Shown: positions 1-4,917, counted from the first letter of the stretch. The stretch: 9,057 nucleotides of DNA from CAZESS01 sp964414415 (GCA_964414415.1 CAYPWJ010000036.1:1-9057); one strand, 5' to 3'. Notes: generated from the letters alone by a model not told the origin. Numbers and translations are program-made.

Positions 1-13
1 GAAAAATAAGCGA

Positions 14-139
14 ATGAAGAAGTTAAAAATAAAAATCCTGAGCAAATATTATACAATCTGCCCTAAATGTGGCCGACGGACATGGAATATAAAAACAGCC
101 AGCTGCGACAGCTGCTTTGACTCCTTCGAATTTGTGTAG
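14..139 (+). CDS. Small zinc-ribbon protein (41 aa), possibly 5'-truncated
   Basis: A 41-codon frame begins at ATG 14 and ends at TAG 137. It has a very basic N-terminus (MKKLKIKILSKYY), then CPKCG at residues 16-20 and CDSC at 31-34. The two CxxC knuckles are 11 residues apart, the layout of a four-cysteine zinc ribbon. The C-terminus is short and acidic/aromatic. The frame stays open to the left edge (codons at 2-13 have no stop), so this may be only the C-terminal zinc ribbon of a longer protein, and no ribosome binding site can be checked. A hairpin and T-tract follow. Tiny zinc ribbons are common in archaea and often bind RNA, DNA or partner proteins, but this one has no assignable function. 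The cysteine spacing makes chance unlikely, but the start is uncertain. Confidence 0.5.
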   Translation: MKKLKIKILSKYYTICPKCGRRTWNIKTASCDSCFDSFEFV

Positions 140-152
140 AAGCCGCGGGATG

Positions 153-217
153 TCGCCTGCAACAGCATGTAGGCACATGCAGGCAGCATAACACCGCAAA
201 CGGGCTTTCTTTTTTCC
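153..217 (+). terminator. Hairpin plus T-tract after the zinc-ribbon ORF
   Basis: GCATGT (165-170) and ACATGC (175-180) form a 6-bp stem with loop AGGC. An overlapping outer arm pairs GCCTGC (155-160) with GCAGGC (179-184). A T-rich run follows at about 206-216. The position after the zinc-ribbon stop fits a + strand terminator. The rest of the gap (218-301) holds only an imperfect 9-bp inverted repeat (230-238 with 250-258, one T-G pair). No T-tract is seen downstream of the helicase on the minus strand. Confidence 0.45.
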
Positions 218-301
218 CTCTCTATAATCCCTCGGTATGAGCGGAATATATACCGGGGTGTCTGAGTCCGTTGTCCATGGCGGTGGCTTTGCTGATGTGC
301 G

Positions 302-1543
302 TTAGCGGCGTCGATGTCTTCTGTTCGATTTCTTGTGCCTATTTTGTCGATATGTATTCTGCTTCCTGTTGTATTTCCTCTGTCCCTTGGAGGGTGTTTT
401 TTGTTTCCTTGCGGAAGCCCTGTGGAAGGAAACCTGTTTGAACGCGGGCATTTTTGCTGGCGTGATGGTGCCTTTATATTCTTTCTGAATCCGCCTGAAG
501 CTGTCATGGTCATGCCGGGTGAGAAGGGTAACGGCGACGCCTGTTTCCCCTGCACGGGCTGTCCGCCCGATTCTATGGACATATTGTTTCGTCGTCTTTG
601 GTACATCGTAGTTGAACACATGGGTGACTTTTTTTATGTCAAGCCCCCGGGCAGCTACATCAGTTGCCACCAGCACATCTGTTGCATTGTTCTTGAGCGC
701 GTTGAGGGATTTCAAGCGTGCCGGCTGCGTCATGCCGCCATGGATCGCTACAGCGTTAACGTTCTGTTTCCTGAGGTTTTGCGCGACGACATCTGTCTCC
801 CTCCGGGTATTGCAGAACACTATCGTTGAACCCGATGCACTGTCTTTGAGGAGATGCACGAGGAGGGAAAACTTCAGATGTTTGGGGGATATGTCGTAAT
901 ACCGCTGCTCTAGCTTATGGGCCGACACATATGGTTTGGTCTTCACGACCAGTGGACGCATCATGTATTGCCCCACTACTTTCTGGAATTCGCCGTGAAT
1001 GGTCGCGCTGAACATAAGCATCTGCCGGTTTTTCGGTGTATGACGTATGATTTTATCTACATCGTCGATGAAGCCCATGTCGAGCATTCTGTCGGTTTCA
1101 TCGAGCACAACAAACTGAATCGCATTAAAACAGAGGGTATTCCGCCCGATATGATCCAGTATCCTGCCTGGCGTTCCGACAATGATATCTGCAGTTCGAA
1201 CGCCTTTTATTTGGGGGCCTATGCTAACGCCCCCGTAGATGCCCGTTGTCTGTATGCCAAGGCGCGCACCGAACTCCCGAAAAACGTCGGTGATTTGTAC
1301 GCAGAGCTCCCGGGTCGGGGTAAGGACAAGTGCCTGCACCCCGGCGCCGGGGGTTATCTTGTTCAGTATGGGGAGACCGAAGGCCAGTGTCTTCCCTGAG
1401 CCTGTCTCGGCCTGGCCGACGACATCCCGCCCGCGGGATATTTCATCGATGCATTTTTCTTGAATGTGTGTAAGCCGCTCAAAGCCGTTTTCTCTTGTTT
1501 TTTCTAAAAAACTCAAATCCATGTCTAAATCATCAAATTTCAT
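302..1543 (-). CDS. DEAD-box ATP-dependent RNA helicase
   Basis: This 413-aa protein has the complete superfamily 2 DEAD-box core. The Q-motif region is near residues 21-28, and Walker A AETGSGKT is at 45-52. PTREL is at 75-79, GG at 104-105, TPGR at 124-127 and motif II DETD at 148-151. SAT is at 179-181, the TRRETD region at 246-251 and HGGM at 268-271. TDVAARGLD is at 294-302 and HRIGRTAR at 323-330. A lysine/arginine-rich tail from about residue 371 to 413 should bind RNA without sequence preference. The family unwinds short RNA duplexes using ATP, in ribosome assembly, mRNA turnover or cold response. Motif II has Thr in place of the usual Ala. The ATG at 1543 is supported by AAGAGG at 1550-1555, 6 nt upstream. 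The gene is monocistronic and its upstream region is unusually elaborate. Archaeal cold-inducible DeaD-type helicases are the nearest functional analogy, but cold induction here is inferred. Confidence 0.95.
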   Translation of the reverse strand: MKFDDLDMDLSFLEKTRENGFERLTHIQEKCIDEISRGRDVVGQAETGSGKTLAFGLPILNKITPGAGVQALVLTPTRELCVQITDVFREFGARLGIQTTGIYGGVSIGPQIKGVRTADIIVGTPGRILDHIGRNTLCFNAIQFVVLDETDRMLDMGFIDDVDKIIRHTPKNRQMLMFSATIHGEFQKVVGQYMMRPLVVKTKPYVSAHKLEQRYYDISPKHLKFSLLVHLLKDSASGSTIVFCNTRRETDVVAQNLRKQNVNAVAIHGGMTQPARLKSLNALKNNATDVLVATDVAARGLDIKKVTHVFNYDVPKTTKQYVHRIGRTARAGETGVAVTLLTRHDHDSFRRIQKEYKGTITPAKMPAFKQVSFHRASARKQKTPSKGQRKYNRKQNTYRQNRHKKSNRRHRRR

Positions 1544-1563
1544 GTTATTCCTCTTGTTCTATA

Positions 1564-1589
1564 TGTTCCTAGAAGGTGTTCCTAGAAGG
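1564..1589 (-). repeat. Tandem 12-bp direct repeat before the helicase RBS
   Basis: The + strand sequence GTTCCTAGAAGG occurs at 1565-1576 and again at 1578-1589, two exact copies with period 13. Read in the helicase direction it is CCTTCTAGGAAC twice, ending about 9 nt before the AAGAGG Shine-Dalgarno. Each unit contains a small TTC-N3-GAA dyad. It sits in the presumed 5' leader, so it could be an RNA-level control element or a DNA operator. Confidence 0.6.
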
Positions 1590-1598
1590 AGTCTTGCG

Positions 1599-1661
1599 TT
1601 AGTTGTATCCTGTTTCTGAGTGTTTTCTTCTCGTGATGAGGTGCACTCGTATGTTTTCCAT
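1599..1661 (-). CDS. Possible 20-aa leader peptide (uORF) upstream of the helicase
   Basis: On the minus strand AAGGA (1667-1671) lies 5 nt before ATG 1661. The frame encodes MENIRVHLITRRKHSETGYN and stops at TAA 1599-1601, 55 bp before the helicase start. The Shine-Dalgarno spacing is as good as that of the annotated genes, and the position inside the presumed long leader suggests a regulatory uORF. At 20 codons it could easily arise by chance. It has no obvious attenuator residue bias beyond several Arg codons (CGA, AGA, AGA). Two tandem repeats lie between its stop and the helicase RBS. Confidence 0.3.
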   Translation of the reverse strand: MENIRVHLITRRKHSETGYN

Positions 1662-1713
1662 AGTCGTCCTTGATGTCAACAGCAATCAACAAAAAAGAGT
1701 GAAACGATTACTC

Positions 1714-1735
1714 CGTTAATGTTACAGTGTTAACG
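1714..1735. repeat. Inverted repeat CGTTAA...TTAACG near the predicted helicase TSS
   Basis: CGTTAA (1714-1719) and TTAACG (1730-1735) form a 6-bp dyad with a 10-nt spacer. GTTA recurs inside the element. If the TATA box at 1756-1763 drives the helicase, transcription would start near 1733, inside this dyad. That placement suits a repressor site, but this is inferred from position alone. Confidence 0.3.
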
Positions 1736-1755
1736 CCCCCCTCAAGGCGTGGGAA

Positions 1756-1763
1756 GTATATAA
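1756..1763. promoter_or_regulatory. TATA box, readable in both directions
   Basis: GTATATAAC contains TATATAA on the + strand and TTATATAC on the minus strand. Both sides have purine-rich BRE-like flanks: GGGAAG before it on +, AGAAAGG before it on -. On the minus strand it would start the helicase transcript near 1733, giving a leader of about 190 nt. On the + strand the start would fall near 1786-1788, inside the Shine-Dalgarno of the ORF at 1794. The minus orientation therefore makes better sense, unless the small ORF is read from a leaderless message. Confidence 0.45.
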
Positions 1764-1793
1764 CCTTTCTGTATCTTTATTTGGAGGTGCTGC

Positions 1794-1916
1794 ATGACAA
1801 ACCTGGGCCGGACCCTGTCTGTATTGTATGCCAGGTTCTATGTTCTCTTCGTCCTGCGTTATATCGAGTTCTTCTGCGACGTTAACGAGTTCGTTGGCTC
1901 AGTATCGTATCCATGA
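1794..1916 (+). CDS. Small ORF (40 aa) with a perfect Shine-Dalgarno
   Basis: ATG 1794 is preceded by GGAGGTG (1783-1789), a perfect match to the archaeal anti-Shine-Dalgarno, with good spacing. The product has 40 residues with a hydrophobic/aromatic middle (VLYARFYVLFVLRYIEFF) followed by an acidic stretch, and ends at TGA 1914. No family is recognised. The same frame continues past the TGA into transposase-like sequence, so this may be the front of a decayed gene with an internal deletion rather than an intact microprotein. The middle segment could lie in a membrane, but it carries Arg residues. Confidence 0.3.
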   Translation: MTNLGRTLSVLYARFYVLFVLRYIEFFCDVNEFVGSVSYP

Positions 1917-2029
1917 AGCACAGTCGAACACCTGAACGGGTATCTCTCGTGGCGTCTTCCATCGTTCCATAACCTTGCCAGGACCAGATTTTGTTGGCAA
2001 TCGGCCTGTGGTATAGTCTGATACGCTAG
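1917..2029 (+). pseudogene. Possible C-terminal remnant of a transposase, frameshifted
   Basis: In frame with the preceding ORF, after its TGA, the sequence reads STVEHLNGYLSWRLPSFHNL and then loses sense. Moving to the next frame near 1985 restores plausible coding, ILLAIGLWYSLIR, ending at TAG 2027-2029. An E-x-LNGYL motif, a basic/aromatic stretch and a final hydrophobic helix ending in Y-x-x-I-R resemble the tail of DDE transposases. The motif would be the region around the third catalytic acid. This resemblance comes from pattern memory only. The terminal TAG overlaps the stop of the opposing gene at 2026. No inverted repeats or target duplications were seen. Confidence 0.3.
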
Positions 2030-2484
2030 TCGCCCTCTCCAAACGGTGGACGTGTGAGAATGCCGATACACCTCTGTATCATGCCTTCTTGGTTTTCAGT
2101 GAATTCATATGTGTCCAGTACGTCATCGACATAATCCTGAAGTGATGTACCCATTTCGCAACTGCGGGCATACCAATCACAGACCATTTCACCTATCACA
2201 TCAAGAGGTATCTCCGTGATGTCGTCCCAATACTGGAAATGATGTTTTGAATTCTTGCGGTGGGAATCAAGTGCTTCCTGGAATTGTTCACTGTCGGCTG
2301 ACCGAAGATGCATGAACTCGATGGCAGCACTGACCTTCCGATTGTCATGGTTGAAACAATTGAGCATGACGCGTTTGGCCATCACCGGATGTTCCTTGAA
2401 AAATTCGTTGGCAATCTTAATTCCGGCATGTGCAACATTGAGTTTGTGTTGAATAATGATATTGAAGTATTCTTTATCCTTCAT
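2026..2484 (-). CDS. DUF5662-like protein, possible HD-type metal site
   Basis: This is a 152-aa cytosolic protein. ATG 2484 is chosen because AGGTGG (2488-2493) lies just upstream. The longer frame to TTG 2517 would overlap the stop of the preceding gene and has no better support. The landmarks match my recollection of the DUF5662 family: NHDNRK at residues 45-50, SHRKNSKHH at 74-82 followed by YW at 85-86, EMVCDW at 99-104, and a short helical C-terminus. The conserved His and Asp residues (H46-D47, H75, H81-H82, D103) suggest a bound metal, as in HD-domain hydrolases, but that is inference. Members are often found in phage and mobile regions. It is the second gene of a two-gene unit, 29 bp after the truncated nuclease ORF, and ends against the transposase-like remnant. 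Confidence 0.55.
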   Translation of the reverse strand: MKDKEYFNIIIQHKLNVAHAGIKIANEFFKEHPVMAKRVMLNCFNHDNRKVSAAIEFMHLRSADSEQFQEALDSHRKNSKHHFQYWDDITEIPLDVIGEMVCDWYARSCEMGTSLQDYVDDVLDTYEFTENQEGMIQRCIGILTRPPFGEGD

Positions 2485-2513
2485 GCGCCACCTGTTCAAA
2501 CAATGCAGGGTGC

Positions 2514-2765
2514 TCAAGTGCTGGCATTGACTGTTTCACCTGCGCGTTTCTGGACGGCGTACATATAGTCGCATCTGTTATATGCACCATCAGAAATGTG
2601 ACGTACCAGTTCACGGATAGCAAGATCGATTATCCCGCCGAAAACCGTCGATATGCCCTCCTCATTCCAGTCCACAATACGTTCCTCTAAATCCAATTGA
2701 GATTTTTTCAATGCATGACTAGTATTACCATTTTTGATGTCCCAAATCATAACATCCTGCGGCAT
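2514..2765 (-). pseudogene. Remnant of a NucS/DUF91-like PD-(D/E)XK nuclease (83 aa)
   Basis: The first 50 residues read like the start of DUF91/NucS-like nucleases. IWDIKNG is at 7-13, LDLEERIVDW at 24-33 and FGGIIDLA at 42-49. In intact relatives the LDLEERI helix and the FGG-IDL strand are separated by roughly 15-20 more residues, and the IDL strand is followed by an ELK motif that supplies the catalytic Glu and Lys. Here the spacer is missing. After IDLA the sequence changes to an unrelated tail (IRELVRHISDGAYNRCD...) without E-x-K. The start has a good Shine-Dalgarno (GGGAG at 2772-2776) and a TATA box at 2803, so it may still be translated. I read it as a gene with internal deletions, probably catalytically dead. 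An alternative is a short regulatory paralogue. Confidence 0.45.
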
Positions 2766-2802
2766 CTAACGCTCCCTTCAGAAAAAATAAATGACAAAGC
2801 AG

Positions 2803-2809
2803 TATAAAG
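2803..2809 (-). promoter_or_regulatory. TATA box for the nuclease-remnant/DUF5662 unit
   Basis: Minus-strand CTTTATA lies at 2803-2809. It predicts a start near 2780 and a leader of about 15 nt that carries the GGGAG ribosome binding site at 2772-2776. The spacing fits archaeal promoters well. Confidence 0.5.
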
Positions 2810-2865
2810 TGCTTATCCGCTACACCTGCTATCTATGGCCGTTGAAATGGTCTCCGTCGAAGTCT

Positions 2866-2879
2866 CGCCATGCATGGCG
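2866..2879. repeat. 14-bp perfect palindrome
   Basis: CGCCATGCATGGCG is identical to its own reverse complement. It lies 87 bp upstream of the predicted start of the nuclease-remnant transcript. Symmetry of this length suits a dimeric DNA-binding protein site, but no second copy was found in the window by eye. Confidence 0.5.
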
Positions 2880-3082
2880 GGGAGGACGCCACGTATTGTA
2901 GAACTCCTATGGTTTGCAAAAGAAACACCAAATACATGTCTACGGTTGCTGTTTCGGCCCTCCTCAAATGTTTAGATAGCACCAGCGAGACGTACGCCAG
3001 AAAGCCGCAGCGAGTGCCCGTTCAGCTGGCAGGGCGCAAGAAATGAGTACATTAGTATAGCCGAAGCTATCAAGAGGACAAG

Positions 3083-3162
3083 TGCCGGCGTGGCTCCTTA
3101 CGCGCATGGAGGCCGCTCCTTACACGTGGAGACACCCCAAACTATATAGAGGAGCGCCGGCA
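3083..3162. repeat. Tandem imperfect repeats and nested inverted repeats before csp
   Basis: GCTCCTTACGCGCATGGAG (3093-3111) and GCTCCTTACACGTGGAG (3115-3131) are imperfect tandem copies. Each is also a CTCC...GGAG dyad. They are flanked by TGCCGGCG (3083-3090) and its reverse complement CGCCGGCA (3155-3162), which brackets the csp TATA box. The arrangement suggests regulator sites around the promoter. Confidence 0.45.
3143..3148 (+). promoter_or_regulatory. TATA box of the cold-shock gene
   Basis: TATATA at 3143-3148 is preceded by CCCAAAC. The predicted start near 3170 leaves a leader of under 20 nt. AGGAG at 3172-3176 lies 11 nt before ATG 3188. Confidence 0.5.
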
Positions 3163-3187
3163 TGGAGGGGCAGGAGAAATACCTACT

Positions 3188-3379
3188 ATGGAAGGAACCG
3201 TAAAGAAATGGATGATGTCCTATGGATTCATAGACACATCCGAAAGCCAAGAAGACGTTTTTGTACACGAGTCCGACGTCCAGTCGGGCGCCCAGCTGAA
3301 TGAAGGCACAAAAGTCAAGTTTGATATGAAAGAGGACCCACGTGGACCGAAAGCCATCCACGTTGAAGTCATCGAGTAG
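3188..3379 (+). CDS. Cold-shock domain protein (CspA family)
   Basis: This 63-aa protein is a single cold-shock domain, a five-stranded OB fold that binds single-stranded RNA or DNA and melts RNA structure. MEGTVKKW is the usual first strand. YGFID at residues 12-16 is RNP1-like and DVFVH at 23-27 is RNP2. GAQLNEGTKVKFD follows, and the end is acidic. RNP1 here reads MMSYGFID rather than the common KGFGFI, so the basic and one aromatic position differ. The domain is at the short end of the family range. AGGAG (3172-3176) supports ATG 3188, and the gene has its own TATA box and a following terminator, so it is probably monocistronic. Csp proteins occur in a minority of archaea, mostly mesophilic or cold-living ones. 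Confidence 0.92.
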   Translation: MEGTVKKWMMSYGFIDTSESQEDVFVHESDVQSGAQLNEGTKVKFDMKEDPRGPKAIHVEVIE

Positions 3380-3388
3380 CCAAGCTTA

Positions 3389-3464
3389 CGTCTCAACAGA
3401 CGGGATAGCTCCCGGCATGCAGGAGTCACCTGCCCTTTTCCCTTTTCTCCCTGTTTTTTGTTTT
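3389..3464 (+). terminator. csp terminator: small hairpins and pyrimidine/T tracts
   Basis: CGTCT (3389-3393) and AGACG (3398-3402) pair with loop CAAC. GGGA/TCCC (3402-3413) and CAGG/CCTG (3420-3432) follow. Pyrimidine-rich DNA with T runs then extends from 3433 to 3464. T tracts after a gene are the main termination signal in archaea. The region lies between the csp stop and the tfb promoter. Confidence 0.55.
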
Positions 3465-3530
3465 ATCAAAATAGACTATCGTCGGATGTTTTAGCACCCC
3501 ATGGATACTGGACACGAAATTGTACCCTGC

Positions 3531-3545
3531 CCAAAAGCTTTATAC
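3531..3545 (+). promoter_or_regulatory. BRE and TATA box of tfb
   Basis: CCAAAAG (3531-3537) is a classic BRE-like element directly before TTTATAC (3539-3545). The predicted start at about 3569 gives a leader of about 12 nt with AAAGGATGG before ATG 3581. This shows that the longer upstream reading to 3458 is not translated. Confidence 0.6.
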
Positions 3546-3580
3546 AACCAGCGGCATGGAACCAGGGACATAAAGGATGG

Positions 3581-4516
3581 ATGATGGTGGAAAATAAAAC
3601 GGGAAAGCAGGAAGAGATTACACGATGCCCTGAATGTGGCTCAGCCCGTCTTGCTCAGGATTATAAGCGGGGAGAACTGGTATGCAAACAATGTGGATTG
3701 GTCATCGAGGACCGGTATATCGATCAGGGGCCTGAATGGCGTGCCTTTGACCAGGAGGAACAGAACAAAGTCGCTCGAACTGGAGCGCCAGTAAAGCATC
3801 CTTCAGATCTCCCCACCGTTATCGATTGGAAGAATACAGACAGCTCTGGAAACGCTATTCCCTCTCACAATCGAGCTGGAGTATACCGGTTGCGGAAATG
3901 GCAGCAGAGAGTCGGCAGACGACAGACCTCGAGGGGAAGTATGGATACTGCTCTCTCCCGCTGTGACAGGATGTCATCGAACATGGAACTCCCCCGGCAG
4001 GTACGGGAGGCAACCGCCATGATGTACCGGAGAGCGGTTGAACAACGGCTGATCCGCGGGAGGAGCATGGAAGCTATGACTGCTGCTGCCCTGTATGCTG
4101 CGTGCCGTCAATGCGGCGTTCCCCGCACCCTGGACGAGGTGGCTGATTCCTCCGGGGTGGACAGAAAGGACATCGGGAAAACCTACCGTTTTCTCTCCCG
4201 GGAGCTGAAGCTCAACCTCATGCCGCTCCAGCCACAGGACTACCTCTCCCGTTTTTGCAGAAAGCTGGATCTCGGTGAAGGCACCGAACGTGAGGCCCTG
4301 GATATCCTTCGACGGATAAAGGAACAGGGATTGACGAGCGGGCGTGGCCCCACCGGGATAGCGGCGGCAATCATATACATCACCACGCTTTTAGAGGAAG
4401 ACGATAGAACACAGAGTGATGTTGCCGCCGTTGCAGGGGTCACCGAGGTGACTATCAGGAATCGCTATAAGGAGATGGTGGAACACCTCGACCTTGGTAT
4501 ATCAGGCAAGATGTAG
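3581..4516 (+). CDS. tfb: Transcription initiation factor IIB (TFB)
   Basis: This is a 311-aa archaeal TFIIB homologue. It binds TBP on TATA DNA, contacts the BRE and recruits RNA polymerase. The N-terminal zinc ribbon has C16-x2-C19 and C35-x2-C38. The B-reader/linker region carries YIDQGPEWRAF near residues 46-56 and IDWKNTDSSG at 81-90, followed by YRLRKWQQR. Two cyclin-like repeats follow, about 115-210 (with RGRSMEAMTAAALYAACR) and 215-305. The second ends in the BRE-reading helix-turn-helix around VAGVTEVTIRNRY (284-296). Length and domain order are normal. The start is placed at ATG 3581 because of the BRE/TATA at 3531-3545. The next codon, ATG 3584, has slightly better spacing to AAAGG and may be the true start. 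The extra cysteines and short acidic linkers look unremarkable. Archaea often have several TFBs, and whether this is the main one cannot be told here. Confidence 0.96.
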   Translation: MMVENKTGKQEEITRCPECGSARLAQDYKRGELVCKQCGLVIEDRYIDQGPEWRAFDQEEQNKVARTGAPVKHPSDLPTVIDWKNTDSSGNAIPSHNRAGVYRLRKWQQRVGRRQTSRGSMDTALSRCDRMSSNMELPRQVREATAMMYRRAVEQRLIRGRSMEAMTAAALYAACRQCGVPRTLDEVADSSGVDRKDIGKTYRFLSRELKLNLMPLQPQDYLSRFCRKLDLGEGTEREALDILRRIKEQGLTSGRGPTGIAAAIIYITTLLEEDDRTQSDVAAVAGVTEVTIRNRYKEMVEHLDLGISGKM

Positions 4517-4537
4517 AAAGAATGAGACTTCTGGTAG

Positions 4538-4543
4538 TTTTTT
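4538..4543 (+). terminator. T-tract after tfb
   Basis: A TTTTTT run lies 22 nt after the tfb stop, fitting archaeal T-tract termination. The odd palindrome ATGATAATCAT (4546-4556) follows directly. The rest of the 125-bp convergent gap to alba shows nothing else clear on the + strand. Confidence 0.35.
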
Positions 4544-4625
4544 GTATGATAATCATGTTTTCGTACCTGGTAGACTCGTCATAATCGCCTGAAGTAAAAG
4601 GAATGAGAGAAAGAGGTAGCTAGCC

Positions 4626-4661
4626 AAATCCTGCTCTCTACCTACTTGGTGAGCAGGATTT
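4626..4661. terminator. 11-bp perfect inverted repeat across the alba stop codon
   Basis: AAATCCTGCTC (4626-4636) is the exact reverse complement of GAGCAGGATTT (4651-4661), with a 14-nt loop. In the alba message the first arm covers the last sense codons, the stop lies in the loop, and the second arm is in the 3' UTR. A pyrimidine-rich stretch follows on the minus strand (4580-4620). It probably ends or protects the alba transcript. Confidence 0.5.
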
Positions 4662-4917
4662 CGATGGAGGAAACGTTGCGGGAATCGCCTTCCTTTGATT
4701 CCACCTCTTCGGTGTCAATCGAGATGTTTTCGACGGTTGCATCCTTCAAAAACCGGTTCCGGGTTATCTCTGCTGCATCTACGGCCCTGGAGATAGCTCG
4801 ACCGCGAGCCTTCAGCGTCACAGTTTTAGCTCCCTGTTCGAACTCCGTTATCACGGCTATCACGTAGCTCATTGGGGCCTTGGTTCCGACATAGACGATG
4901 TGTTCTTCTTCGTTCAC
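4642..4917 (-). CDS. albA: Alba-family DNA/RNA-binding chromatin protein
   Basis: This 91-aa protein matches the full Alba fold. VYVGTKAPMSYV is at residues 8-19, with the Lys that corresponds to the acetylated/DNA-contact lysine region at 13. Then come VTLKARGRAISRAVDAAEI (33-51), the dimer and DNA-binding core, and TRNRF (52-56). The final beta strands are SIDTEEV and SSIEILLTK. Alba dimers coat DNA and RNA and help to compact the archaeal chromosome. Most relatives have 88-97 residues, so this one is complete. The start is GTG 4917, supported by GGTGA (4922-4926) 4 nt upstream and by the fit to the family length. It converges with tfb. The stop codon lies inside a strong inverted repeat. 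Confidence 0.94.
   Translation of the reverse strand: MNEEEHIVYVGTKAPMSYVIAVITEFEQGAKTVTLKARGRAISRAVDAAEITRNRFLKDATVENISIDTEEVESKEGDSRNVSSIEILLTK

Larger units (their letters stand above)
2766..3187. other. Gene-poor stretch, 420 bp
   Basis: No convincing gene is seen. Two short + strand frames exist, 2791-2901 (36 aa) and 2909-3046 (45 aa, basic C-terminus ending QLAGRKK). Neither has a Shine-Dalgarno or a recognisable motif. The stretch contains the minus-strand promoter at 2803, a perfect palindrome at 2866-2879, and repeats plus a TATA box before the cold-shock gene. It could be decayed accessory DNA. Confidence 0.4.

Noticed and set aside
49..621. 190-aa minus-strand frame
   Set aside because: It overlaps the helicase C-terminus and the zinc-ribbon ORF in another frame and shows no motif.
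314..1399. Several + strand frames opposite the helicase, one showing VDEAHVEHS-like text
   Set aside because: All lie antisense to a helicase with a complete motif set. The DEAH-like string is coincidental.
2485..2517. TTG start adding 11 residues to the DUF5662-like protein
   Set aside because: ATG 2484 has a Shine-Dalgarno. The extension has none and would overlap the upstream stop.
2791..3046. Two short + strand ORFs (36 and 45 aa)
   Set aside because: No ribosome site, motif or promoter supports them.
3162..3203. ATG in GGCATGGAGG upstream of csp as an alternative start
   Set aside because: It is out of frame with csp and stops after 13 codons.
3458..3580. Longer N-terminus for TFB
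   Set aside because: The added residues precede the BRE/TATA at 3531-3545 and do not match TFB. The start at 3581 gives the normal family length.
4545..4593. C/D-box sRNA candidate (ATGATAA ... CTGA) in the tfb-alba gap
   Set aside because: The C box has a mismatch and there is no internal D'/C' pair. The match is no better than chance.
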